DNA from: Blastomussa wellsi
Taxonomy: Eukaryota > Cnidaria > Anthozoa > Scleractinia > Plerogyridae
Reading direction: 5' to 3'
NCBI GenBank assembly: GCA_947652115.1
Contig: OX393566.1
Location: 25,362,307-25,426,306 of the forward strand
DNA length: 64,000 bases
In this document: one piece after another, positions 15,701-27,063 of the stretch
How positions within the stretch are numbered: the first letter of the stretch is position 1
Layout: the number at the start of each line of letters is the position of its first letter
Position numbers and translations under genes: made by a program
Notes under the pieces: model-generated
What the model was told of the DNA's origin: nothing
Databases searched by the model: none
What the model saw: only the letters and a program-made list of their open reading frames with translations

Positions 15701-18700
15701 TCAAACAAAATAAAAATAAATAACCCAAATGGACGGAATTTGCATAAAAAACCGACGGAGTTAATTGTAGGACTTAGTGGTAATGGGCTTCTGGTCTTAG
15801 TGTCTGCAATGATCCAAGCATGCTACAAAGTATTCGGTCTTATCCAATTTTATTTGTATACGTTTAAAACTACCCACTGGGGCAAATAGGCTATTTCAGT
15901 ATTATTTAACAGGACATTCCTTCCCTCCTTTTCAATTTCGCGATTTTATGTTGTTCTTTACTCCTTTTATGTTACTTAGTCTCCCACCTAATGCCCAACC
16001 CTCATGAACTAAAATAGGCCCGCAAGGGGTCAGAAAAGTTTTTAAACCATTCAGTTCGTAGTGTTCCGGTGAGAGTAGTCCTGAATGCATTTCGCCAAAC
16101 TGAGTGCACAAGAAGTCATCTTCCGAGTCATGTAAAACCTAACCTGCGATAAGGGATGTTTTTATTATAAGTAGGGAGGGAGGGCATGATCGCAAGCTAC
16201 CAAATGAAACCGTAGGCTTTTTCGTCAGTCGATGATGTCTGGAGTGTTTAACTGATCGGCCAGTTTCACCGTGGTTTAATTGGCTCTACGACTCGTGTCG
16301 TCAACAGTAATTGGTCAGCTATAGTAGATCCGTCCAAGGAAAATTAATTGCAGGTGACACATGCCACTTCACAGTTTACTTTTACTTCTACGTAAGGCTC
16401 CTTGCGCACCTGTCATCCAAAGTGAAAAAAGTATCTGACATTTCAAACGTCGTCAACATGTTGTCCTTGATCCACCCTTCATATCCAGCGGCATTTCCAA
16501 ACCTCTCACCCAGTACCTGACCGAGCAGTGCAAAGCCAAGGTTACTAAGCAAAGGGTAAGAAACAAAATTATTAAGCTTTATCACGTCCTGTTGGGGCGG
16601 CAGGTGCGAGATGCTATCAAGTTTTCCCTTCAAATTTCCCTGTCCTAGACATAATGATACCTCTGCGTCCCCAAACACTGTATTCTTATCAGAGGCGAAT
16701 ACCTTGACGGCTAAAAGCTAGTAAAGCCGGTGAGGCATCGCATCAACTGTCTATAATTAAAATAATCAAATAAATGATAGCCGAAATGAAAATACTGAGA
16801 TGCTGCACTGACTTTTGATAGTTGACTTGGGAATTCACCCCTTGCCATATTTCAGCCGATAGAAATTTCGAGGTCGCTGTTTTTTTTTGTGACCGTTTCC
16901 ACACTGTACTAATTAATGGTATATCACTTCTCAGAACTTGCTAACCTGTAATGTGGCTCGGTCCCAGGCTCGTGCAAAAGACTCAAATTTCTCAGCCGTT
17001 CAATCATCTGGGTGTTTGTGTATGGACAGAAATTTGTATTCGTGGCGGGATAACATGGTGCCTCCCTTTGTAGACCAGAACGATGAGATGCAAGCTGTCT
17101 GTGGAATCAGAGAGTAATATATGAAACAAAAAATTCTCGATCTCTAAGCTTGCTTAGCTATTAAGATCCAACGGAAGGCCGAGCTCCCGGGGTTTATAGG
17201 ATTTTGTCGACAGTTGGCTTTCAATCGCTGGGTTAGAAACTTCCTGATGTCCTTTTTGCCATTGATGTGGACGAAATATATGCAATAGAGAATTCAGTCA
17301 AACTGAGAGAATCCAACAAACTAGAGAGATTAAATGGCCCATGATTATCACAACTTCATTTCCTGAAGCATGAAGTGGCTAGGAATATATAGGGATACCA
17401 CGTGAGTTATAGACTTACCTTAAAGTAATTGGATTGTCGCCAAAAGGATTTTTGACAAAAAAATTGTTTTGATAATTTGTGACTGGGTCATCAAGTGAGT
17501 TCACATAGCGATCATTCTGCAGCTTATAGAGCATAAGTACCTGAAATGTTGGACAGAGAAGATAAATCAGCCTGAGGACCAGTGAATCAACTCAACATTA
17601 ACTTACTTCACTTATCTTAATCAACCAAGACTGGAACTAAATGTAAAGTAAATTATAGTAAAGTAAATTATAGCTTAGCTGAGCTAAGCTAAACAAAGAC
17701 AAGCTTAGCATTAAGGTACGCTAAGCAAATTAAAACAATTAAAACTGAGCTAAACTAAACTAATTAACTAAACTAACTGAACTGAACTGAACTTAGCTTA
17801 TTTTAACCGGCTTAACTTAACTTGACTTACGTTATAGCTTAACGTCACATAAGTTGAAGCGAATTGACTCGACTCATGAATAGAGGGGGTAAGTTTCTAA
17901 AGAAACGACTCAGCCTATCTTAGTATATCCCACTCACGAAAATAACAGTTTTTGTAGCACGGATTTCAACTTGAGTTAAACGCTTGGCGTGTAACTTTTC
18001 ACAAGTATTTTCCTCACCGTTAAAACCTTGGTAACGCTTGCTACAGGGAATATAGTTTCTGTTGTAGGCTTCTTTTTGGGAGACTTTGAGTTGTCCATCA
18101 CTCCAAACTCTCCTCGCCATATTACCTTATCCATGTACACGATATTGGCTGTAACGGCGCTCTACAAACAGCAAAAAACGGTATAATTCATAAATTATGT
18201 GTTACTAAAATTCTTAGTGTAACACTTTGTATTTTATGGCACTAATTTTTATTAAATACATTGACGACTACAAAATGTATGTGGCGATAACACATACTGT
18301 ATACCGATAAGAAATTTGTTATGCAACGTTCAATAAAACACTGTCTCTCTATTATGTCCAGAATTTGGGAACCGATGATGCTTTGTGCTGCGTGAAGTTG
18401 GGAAAACTAAGTTATCAGGCCTTGAAATTACCTGTTAAGAAAATGATTTGTCGCTGTACAATATATGATATAAATATAACTTATATTTGTAGGATATCTG
18501 TAATCATCGCCTGTCATTTGAGCGGTGAGGTTAGCTGTTCGGCTGTTCTACCGCAATGAAAAGTGGGCAACTTCATAATTAACACGAAAGATTTTCCTTC
18601 AGTTGTAGCTGATACCGCAAAAATAATTCGCTATTTGAGTCGGCTCAAATGCTTTGACTCTGCAGTCAGTAAAAGCAACTGCGTCGCGAGGAGAAGTGGA

Positions 18701-19976
18701 GTTATTTGTTGGCCAATCAGATGAAAGGCCCAAAACCCACGTAATTTGTTCCGCTTTTTTCCAGCGTTACAGGTTTTGTATCTTGCCAGGGAGCTACAGA
18801 GATTTGAATATTACTCCACAGACTGAAAAATAAAAACGTTATCAACGAAAATAACAAAAACAACAACAACAAATGCAACAGACACATCAAGAGCACTAAC
18901 CGGTCCTTCCGATTTCACTTGGTTTTCTATAAGAGACTTCATAGAACTCAGCTCGTTTTGCAGACGTGTTGGGAGTGTAGTGAAAGCGAGTGGCTTTGGA
19001 ATTTGACGGCAGGGGGTCGGTGGAGCTTGAGTTTTTTCCTGTAGAAACACATCATGTGACCATGAGTTTATTTTCTCTCGTATAACGTTTCCCTTTTGTT
19101 GCTAACGTTTTGTGGAATTCTAGGTCAAGTAACGTCAACAATGTAAGCTAATGTAGCACAGACATTTAAACAGTAAAAAACACTGGAAAGTAATTCGGTC
19201 AGTGAGGTCAGTGAGGTCAGTGAGTCCTCATGGGAGGCTCGGTGGCTTTAAGGTTAGCGCGCTGTTCTCTACATCGGACGGTCCGAGTTCACACCCTTGC
19301 CGGGACACTGCATTGTGTTTTTGGGCAAGACACTTTATTCTCACAGTGCCTCGCTTCACCCTGGTGTTTGAATGGGTACCAGCGAAATAATACCGAGGGT
19401 AACCCTGCGATGGACTAGCATCCCATCCAGGGGAGAATAGAAATATTCCTAGCCGCTCAATGCTACAGAAACCGGGATACACTCAAGCATTATAATTATA
19501 GGCCACTTCTGCACGAAGCTTTACCTTATCTACCACCTCAGTGAGTCCTCAGTGAACAGAGATAGAATGTGAGGAGATGGGCCCCATTTGATTACACCCT
19601 AAAGTTTAAAAACTGTATAGAACTAACAATGAGTTAGTACCGTTCCTTGAGATGTGCCTCCATCTTTCCCGTGTTCTGATTCATATCCACTCTGAGATTC
19701 TCTCGCGAAGTAGAGCGCGATCATGACAATGGACACAGCAATGAAGAATGCGAGCAACGCAATCACAAGACAACTGCCGCACTGACCACTGTGTTTCTTC
19801 TTCTTCGTAGGAGGCAGAAACCCGACTGTGCTTGAACTTGATGGCAAGGGGCTCCTGCTCGGCTTCTTCTCCCGGTATACGTACGATGGAGGGGGCCCGC
19901 GTTCAAGGACGGACGCATAATTCCCCGTAAACGAAGGGGTGTGTGGGCGGTCCGGATTGTCGTATGCGGTATTCAT
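12787..19976 (-). CDS. Membrane-anchored serine beta-lactamase-like protein A (LACTBL1-like)
   Basis: Eleven exons join in phase: 19641-19976, 18901-19038, 18018-18161, 17419-17540, 16946-17098, 16410-16544, 15577-15694, 15308-15383, 14755-14895, 14013-14125, 12787-13137. They encode 608 residues. Layout: cytoplasmic tail with PPSY (29-32) and STVGFLPP (49-56), a membrane segment (69-90) after KKKK, a linker, then a penicillin-binding-protein/class C beta-lactamase fold. Catalytic-type motifs are SVTK (200-203, nucleophile Ser200) and YSN (297-299); NPTGG (368-372) matches the family block N-P-A-G-G. The usual (K/H)TG motif is not evident; the matching stretch reads YGY (440-442). It is probably a type II membrane protein with the domain outside the cell or in the lumen. 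A strong acceptor just upstream (exon edge 20002) implies an earlier exon. Introns carry two SINEs, a LINE remnant and a Penelope-like end. Substrate unknown. Confidence 0.88.
13322..13690 (-). mobile_element. LINE reverse transcriptase C-terminal remnant
   Basis: In shifting frames the minus strand shows the conserved tail after a non-LTR reverse transcriptase: FKALQGKTPLYIRDSL, then TKCKSFG, then VWNALPLEL, then FKRHRKIYLFKKAF. The blocks sit in different frames and one frame has an internal stop, so it is a decayed 5'-truncated copy. It lies in the last intron of gene A, same strand. Confidence 0.65.
14345..14551 (-). mobile_element. tRNA-derived SINE (family 1, copy 2)
   Basis: Reverse-oriented copy with TGTCTTGCCCAAGAGCACAG, then GTACCCATTTATACACC to its left, then CTGGATGGGATGATAGTCCA. 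Blocks are in mirrored order relative to 1421-1709. It lies in the intron between exons 9 and 10 of gene A. Confidence 0.8.
16143..16197. repeat. Short repeat with GCGAT/ATCGC ends (copy 1)
   Basis: AACCTGCGAT...GGGAGGGCATGATCGCA recurs at 43003-43056 with similar spacing. The two ends can pair. It lies in an intron of gene A. Confidence 0.55.
17640..17830 (+). repeat. Degenerate low-complexity repeat (TAGCTAAGC / AACTAA)
   Basis: Quasi-tandem units such as AAGTAAATTATAG, TTAGCTGAGC and AACTAAACTAA fill this stretch in an intron of gene A; no regular period. Confidence 0.6.
17887..17915 (+). mobile_element. Truncated Penelope-like end
   Basis: GGGTAAGTTTCTAAAGAAAC matches the block preceding the terminal repeats at 11124 and 35747 and then diverges. 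A very short remnant in an intron of gene A. Confidence 0.45.
19229..19530 (+). mobile_element. tRNA-derived SINE (family 1, copy 3)
   Basis: Contains GGCTCGGTGGCTTTAAGG, GTCCGAGTTCACACCC (box B-like), TTGGGCAAGACACTTTATTC, GAATGGGTACC and GTAACCCTGCGATGGACTAG in the order of copy 1. It lies in the first mapped intron of gene A. Confidence 0.85.
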
Positions 19977-22198
19977 GATTCCCTCGGGATGCCTCCCAGT
20001 GGCTGAAATAGAAGGGGCATTGTTTGTACTGTTTCGGTACTTTTTAAAGATAAAATCTAATCTAGGGGCAAATTATAAATTGCGTTTGCGGTTACAGGTC
20101 TTTAAAGGCGGACAGTCCGTCTTTATAGTCTGATACGAAGTCAGATATCTAAAAGCTGTTTAATCCGTTTATAAACGCACAAGTTTAATAATCGTCAGAC
20201 GGAGAATTTGGCCCAGCATTTACGCGTGAGAAAGGAATGTTTTTAATAGGAATTAGTACAAATGTTGAACATAGAATAAATGTTTTGCCTTTTTCTACTT
20301 CCTGCTGCAACACTAACTTAAGCTTTGCGACAGAAAACAAAAACATTTTTGCTCGATAGAACGAGCTCAAAGTTATCTTTCATTTACAGCTTTCAGCTGA
20401 CGGCATATACAAACGTTCCATAAATTAAAAGTACATAAACAGTTCTCTGGCTGTCATCGCGTCTTTGTTTTTTATCAAAATGAGTCTGCATTTCGTTTCC
20501 AGTTCAACGATTTGAAAACAATCGGCAACAACATTTGAAAATGTTAGTGACTTACAAAATGAAATACCATCTCCTGTCCGCTGTTGAATGCATTTTTCAC
20601 TTCTTTTGCAAGAATTTAGCCCAGAAAGTACATCAATGATGGTTTGGGCTCAACTCGCTCAAGCTAGCTGAATCTTGAATGCCTATGCATAATTAGCGCC
20701 TCAAAACTGATCTGTGTACTGAATTTGCCCTTTTAATGGATCAGGGTTTTCGGAAGGTAGAAGTAAATGACACTTCAGAGGTTCTAGATGCCGCTTCGTT
20801 TCAAGTTGTCCTATCTCATGTCAGTAAAAAGTCTGTAGGACTTGCAGACCTTGCATATAGATGAAGCGACCTCATGTGTATTGAGAAGGGCCTCTTGCGG
20901 TAACCGCGTTTGATCAATCTTCTTTCTCAGTTGAACGTGTACAAAATTAGCGTCATATTTAACACTACGAACATTCTTAAAAGTATTAACGAACAATGTT
21001 CGAACAGACGTTAGCTGGAAGTATTTGTTCAAAGTACTAAGATTCCAATTAGCATACTGAATTGCTCACGCAAATCGAAGTTAAACAGATTGAAACAGAA
21101 TATGAACACCCACACAGTGATTAAGGGTGCAAATTTGTTAATCGTTGCTTGCTCAATTTGGAACCATAGCAAAACAAAGTTTTCGTCTAGCAGCTGTCCG
21201 TGATCGATGAAAAGAAAAAAAAAACGCGTGCTACATAAATGAACTGTAAACATTGAAAGATTGAAGTCGCATTCCTACGATGAGAGCAACATAAAACCCA
21301 CATGTACCTGTTTGATATTGCTTCTGGAGCCTCGGCGAACTGAAGTAAATTCCTTCAAGGGCCATTTTAGTCGAACTCTTGACGATAAAGTAGGAGCAAT
21401 TAATGCGCGTTAAAATGCCAGGGGTACAATTATCATTACCTCGTTCCGTTACCCAGGCTCCTGTCGCAAAAACGAAAAATCCCAAATATTCTGTATGCTC
21501 TGTCCAAAGGTCAAATCTATTATATACAAGGATTACAGCAAATGCTTAGCAGGCCCAAAAAATTTGGGGGGCGCGGCGTTGACATTCAGGTTTGGACAGA
21601 AAAATTGTACGACAAATTTCTGTAATTTGGGACAAAATTTCGAACGCTTTTCAAACCGCAAGGAAGCTGTTGAATAAATTTCATAATTTCTTGCTGCCTG
21701 CGTTTGGCAACACGGATTTATAAAATGCTCTGAGTGGTGTTACCAAGATTTTCGAACTCAAGGGATGATTCATACTTAACAATAGATTTACAATTAGTTT
21801 CTTTTGTTAGGTACACCAACATGGCTGCCATGCCTTTTGTTATTGGAATCTCTACGGACTGTGTGCATACGCTCAATAGAGCTAGGTACCAACAGCTGAC
21901 CAATCCACTGTAAAAACAAGTGTGTGGACGGTCGTGCTTATGTGTATGCTTATGTTGCTGCTGTCCTCACTAGCATTATGCTTATGTACCAGTGAAAACC
22001 AGAAAAAAATCTACTAGTATACTAATGCAAATGCCGCAATCTGATTGGCTGAGCTACTGCACACTATCACCCATTGGAGTGCAGTGGTTGAAGGTCGTCT
22101 TCAAAATGGCGACGTCTTCGCGCTTTAGCGAAGTTTATAAGGAAGATTTAGAACTTTTTCACCCACACACGATTCGTTTTTTACGATTTTTAATAAAA

Positions 22199-22300
22199 CA
22201 ATTAGATTATTCGCTCTCGATTTCTATGAGGTGATACTTGATTCGGCCTTCGGCCTCATCAACTATCACCTCACAGAAATCTCGAGCTCATAATCTAATT
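22199..22300. repeat. Foldback (MITE-like) repeat
   Basis: The left arm (22201-22248: ATTAGATTATTCGCTCTCGA, then ATTTCTATGAGGTGAT) pairs with the right arm ending CTCATAATCTAAT, around a TTCGGCC/GGCCTTCGG centre. A related half (TTGATTTCTATGAG) is at about 53627. Confidence 0.75.
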
Positions 22301-25225
22301 GTTAATTGTGCATGTTTACGTCACACATACTAGTTTCACCACCAAGCCTTGAATACTTGCAAATTCACTCCCTCGTGAAAATTACATAGGGTTACTTTAA
22401 GATAGATTCGCGCAACGAGGTTTGGTGGTTTTGAGCATACGGTATGTTGTCACGCACAGATCACTTGCCATGCTGTTTACTGAGATATCAGGTGGGGAGA
22501 AAGGGTGGATGGGATTGGTAGGTTATCGCTTACATGTATAAACTTAAAATAGCCCGGGGCAAACGATTACAAACAATATTATCACAAGAATATTTGTGAA
22601 CTATTGTAACAAACTCAGATTTTCGATTAACCACTTCAAAGCGGCTTCTGTTAGGAAAATGTCGTTAAAATAACTTATTTCTCGCTTTCATTTTCGCGCT
22701 GTTCAGTATTGTTCTATAATTTTCTTAAATATTAGCAAGGGTTAATTCGAAAATCTTCTACAGAAACATTAGACATTAGTTACATGCCCTGACACACGAA
22801 AATCCTTAGTCTAAATGATTTAATAGCGTCAAATGAATTGGACTGCCAGTGGTGAAGAGTTCGTGTGAGACGTTTCCGAGGCATTGGCGAAAATTGGTCA
22901 TAAGCGGTCAATAATAAGACGACTATGACTCAACAAGAAACGCTATGGGGATTTAAATAGCTAATCGATGTTGTTTTGTAGCCTAAACTAACATAATCGA
23001 CAGCATCAATTTCGTGACAAGCACAGATACGTCTATCCGGCTACAGTGTAGTTATTTACCTGAAAGCCGACTTGTTGCTGTATAAAAGCGCTGATGACGC
23101 TTTAAGCTGTTCCCGAAGCAACTACAGATAAAACCATGAACCGTGATGAAATATAGTATTTGCTTTCAGAGCAAGTAAAGATTAATGACAAACAAGACTT
23201 TGTGAAACCACCGTGAAATCATATGCAGTATACGGAATGCATTGATGTAATTTTGTTGGCCTGCTGTTCTGCTTCTCTGCGTGTGTTCAGCTGAAAAGTC
23301 AAGTGTGTACATTAGACTCCTGTTATCTTCATTTAAGCCGTTTCTCGTTACCCTTTTAAGTGTAACTTTCTTATTTTGCGACGCCGATGACATGCTGTTG
23401 TGCCGCATTTTCATTTAACCCTGATTAACCGTTATAAATACATTTAATTGATATATATCAAAGCTGACTGCGGCACACTCGACGGGCGATGAAATCGTTA
23501 TCACGTATTATCACATTCTTGATGCGCTATTTGATGTGCTGCTTAATTAAGTTGCTAAAATTAGCATGCACTGTCTAGGTTTTACCAAACAATATGACTT
23601 AACACAGTTGTACTTCTATTTATATTAAGACGTAATCTTTATAATTTAGCGATTTCTCTGTCGTCACAAAAAAAACACCTATCCCTTAAACTTACACATA
23701 CACGACTTCGCGGGGGGGTGGGGGGGGAGTACTACTAAGTTCCACGCTTTGAACAAGCTACGACTGACAGCATCATCGTCAACTGCGTACGCATCGAGTC
23801 TTGACAGAAGCTGAAAACTACCCAAGGCAGTTGACAGTTAAGACATGAAACTCCGGAGAGCACGCCGCCAATTTTCACCTGTACATTGAAAAACTGTGTT
23901 TTTTTATGAGCTTCAGTTTTCACACATTGGTTGGAACAACTGCGTAACGGCATGCAAAGGTGCCTGAATGGAACGACAGGATAGCAACTCCTTCATTTCA
24001 CACCTTTCACACACAAAAAAGGAAATTAGTACAGTAAGCCAAACATCCTATCCATGTTCGAAAATCTTAGATCGCCTATGTTCAATCAACAGTACAAGGC
24101 GAGATAAAACGTTTTATTTCAAACAGAACACGTTCACCCGAAAAAATGATGATCAGCAGATGAGGATCGGTTAACACGCCATTCAGTTGAAACACTCAAA
24201 ACGATTTTTAAAGTTATTTATTGCAATAAATACTAGTAATAATTCTAATGCTTTTATAGTACAATGATGTAAAGTAGAACAATTCAGTTGGACGAAAAGA
24301 ATTCTTTAAATCATTGTACTGCAATTTATTAGAGAGAAGACGTAGCAGAGAAAACGTCTCTCTTTCAATATTTGAACATGTGACAATGCCGTTATAAAAG
24401 AAATGCTTGTAGCTGTTTGTAGCTGCTGCAGATCACTGTTATAGCAGCTCATTGACTCAGTCGCTAGTACTGCTCTTTGTAAGCTTAAATTGTTCCTGGC
24501 TTAACTGTCCGCACATTTGAAGCTCGGGAACAACTGCATTACATATGCTAGTTTAACTCGCCTTTCCGTGCGCCCTAGATAGAGGCTGAACCCATGCAGG
24601 CGTGCGAGAGAGAGAATCTAGAATAACTCCTCTCTAGCGCCCGGGGTAAGTCCCAAGCAGTGCAGAGTGCTCGGGAGGGATAGTTCAAGGATTGGACTAC
24701 ACATATTCTGGCGGTTATCGTGTTCAGTGCAAGTCGTGCTTTTAATTACAGACGGAGAGACTCATGGTTACAACCAGTTTCAGGCGCTAAAGATATTACC
24801 GTACTTTATATGTCATTTCACTAGTTAATGGTTCAGAAGTCACATGGACTACAAAATGCGTCTGATATGAAAGTGGTGTTCATAAGATATCTTAAGGTAC
24901 TGACACACGAAGGAACACTTTGCATGGGTATATGGTTGATAGTGACGTGTATTAAAATGGGACAAAATTAGACCATATAGACACACAAGAAATTGGAATG
25001 TAGCAGGGACGCGCTGCATTGATAACATGTGTTGCACAATGTGACATGCGCATCTTTAGGGACATAAATATATTTTATGATGCTTAGATTTTAAAATTTT
25101 CTATTTCTTTGTATGCATTTCTGGGTGGATTACTTGGTCATCGCTGGTTACTCGACATACTTGACACGCTGCTATAACAAAATGTTCTCTTTTTTCTCTA
25201 AAACAAAATTCTGTTATACTATATA

Positions 25226-25508
25226 GAGTGGTTTTCAATTGAGTGTCAAGTAATTAGAAAATTACTTTGGTTTTGCATTACTAAGCTCAGTGATCGGTTT
25301 AAAAATCTCGCGCCACTTTTTCAACCAATCAGAAGTAAAGCCAAAACCAATCGTGACTCGCGCGCGCCCGTTTTCCCGCGCGTTTTCCCGCGTCGGTCAC
25401 GTGTATTTACTTCAAGTTTTGATTGGTTCACTGGATTGTCTCCGTCCTTTTCGATTGTCCAAAGTAATTGCTTTTGATTTGGTTTTACGACACTGAATTG
25501 AAACTCGC
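25226..25508. repeat. MITE with terminal inverted repeats
   Basis: The left end GAGTGGTTTTCAATTGAGTG and the right end CACTGAATTGAAACTC are inverted copies. AAGTAATT...AAAGTAATTGC also recurs just inside each end. The 280-base interior is GC-rich (CGCGCG, CCCGCG) and noncoding, typical of a non-autonomous DNA transposon. Confidence 0.75.
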
Positions 25509-25716
25509 TTTATACACCTTAAAACCTTTTTATATGAAGCCATTGAGGTGGTAGCATATACTTGCTCCAAGTCGGTCGTTTGATTCGCTTCGCGGAGGCG
25601 TCTGAATTAAAATGGCGAGGGAGACCGCTGGATATGGAGGGCGCGCGCTGGCTTGAAAATCAAAATGGCGGCGCGGAACAAGCGACTTGTCTCACCTGCA
25701 GTGCGCCACTTCTGAA

Positions 25717-25738
25717 AATATGACGCCACCGGTGGATA
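25717..25738. repeat. Short perfect palindrome arms
   Basis: ACCGGTGGA-TATT-TCCACCGGT, flanked on both sides by GACGCC-type sequence. A compact hairpin; function unknown. Confidence 0.6.
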
Positions 25739-27063
25739 TTTCCACCGGTGACGCCACATTTGGCTGTCAATCATGGCGCGCGCCAAACTGCACACGGCAT
25801 ATGACAATGACGCCAATAAGAAATAAGAAACCAATTCAGTCCCAATGAAATGATGTCATTTCGCGGCAAAAATCGTCAACCAGAAGCGATTTCCTGCAAG
25901 TGACACAAGTCGCTCGTTCCGAGCCATTCGTGCAATCCGCGATGTTCTCGCGCTTGATTTCCAAGTGATTTTGTCTTTTCGCGCGCGATTTCAAGACGAT
26001 CTTTTTCAACAAACTCTACCGTGTCCGTCAATACAAAGAAAAATCGAGCGACTTGGGGCAAGTCTAGTGGTAGCACTACCTTCTCCCCGAGTCATATCGC
26101 AGGTTACCCGAGTCATCATTTGTCAGACGTTTATGCGTCAAAAGTTGTCCCTGCCAACCGAACCATAAATTAGCTCACTCAGTTTTACGTTTGCTCTGTA
26201 CGTCCAGAATTGTCCCTGGTAGGGAACGTGCCTCCTCCTCTCCCATACCCCCCAAATCAGGGTTGAGACCAACCAGAGTTATCCTACTTCCCGAGCCAAC
26301 TTGCACAAAAATGTATGGAAAGATCTCTCGCCTGCATGGGGTAGGTCGGTATAAAGGGTGAGCCTCCCATCAGGAACAACGTTTCAAACTATAAACGGTA
26401 GACTGACCCTGACTGCGAAAGCGTCGGAAAATGAGCAAGATGGATAAAACAACTAAGACTTTCAACGAAAATGTCCCTATATTTCGGCCTTCCTTAGGGG
26501 CTGAGCGAACAAAAATGCGACAAATAAGAATAGGTATGCGATAGTTATTAAGTAACTGCGATATGCCAAGCACAAAAGTTTTATCGGTACGCGTGCGAAT
26601 TCAAACGGTGAAAGCTGAAAAAAAAAATCAAATTCCTGGTTGGAAATTTAGCCGTGGGTTATATGAGTACACCTTCGTTGCACGCGAAGGCGAATCAAAA
26701 GAGAATTTCGATTCAGCGCTGATTCCATCTGTGGTATTGACCATGGAAACGTTTCGATTCACGGCATGTTCAGTACCACCATTTCCATTCAAAACTGTTT
26801 CTCCGTGGTTACCGACAGGATGCTATGTATGGCGCGCCATGTGTAGCAAAATATGCTATGTACATTTTGACCACTCTTTCATTGACAGCAAGGAGTCAAG
26901 TCTCTGTTCCAAGTTAGCATGGCTCCACGTTAATAACGAGAGGACTGTAGTCAAAATACGCTATGAACAACAGCAAACAATGTATAAATTGCTCTACGTC
27001 AATGTTGGAAGCAAAATTAAAGATTAGCTGAGAATAATTTTGCACAACACATCGCCAGCGATC

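Larger units (their letters stand above)
19977..27063. other. Spacer between the two beta-lactamase-like genes
   Basis: About 7.1 kb holding the 5' flank of gene A and the 3' flank of gene B. Repeats include foldbacks at 22199-22300 and 25226-25508 and a small palindrome at 25717-25738. An ATG frame at 23414-23166 (minus) and a 154-codon plus-strand frame at 26563-27027 have no recognisable domain. Any upstream exon of gene A should be in this stretch, to the right of 20002. Confidence 0.5.

Noticed and set aside
26563..27027. 154-codon plus-strand frame just past the end of gene B
   Set aside because: It has a true ATG but no domain or splice context. One frame this long is expected by chance in a window of this size.
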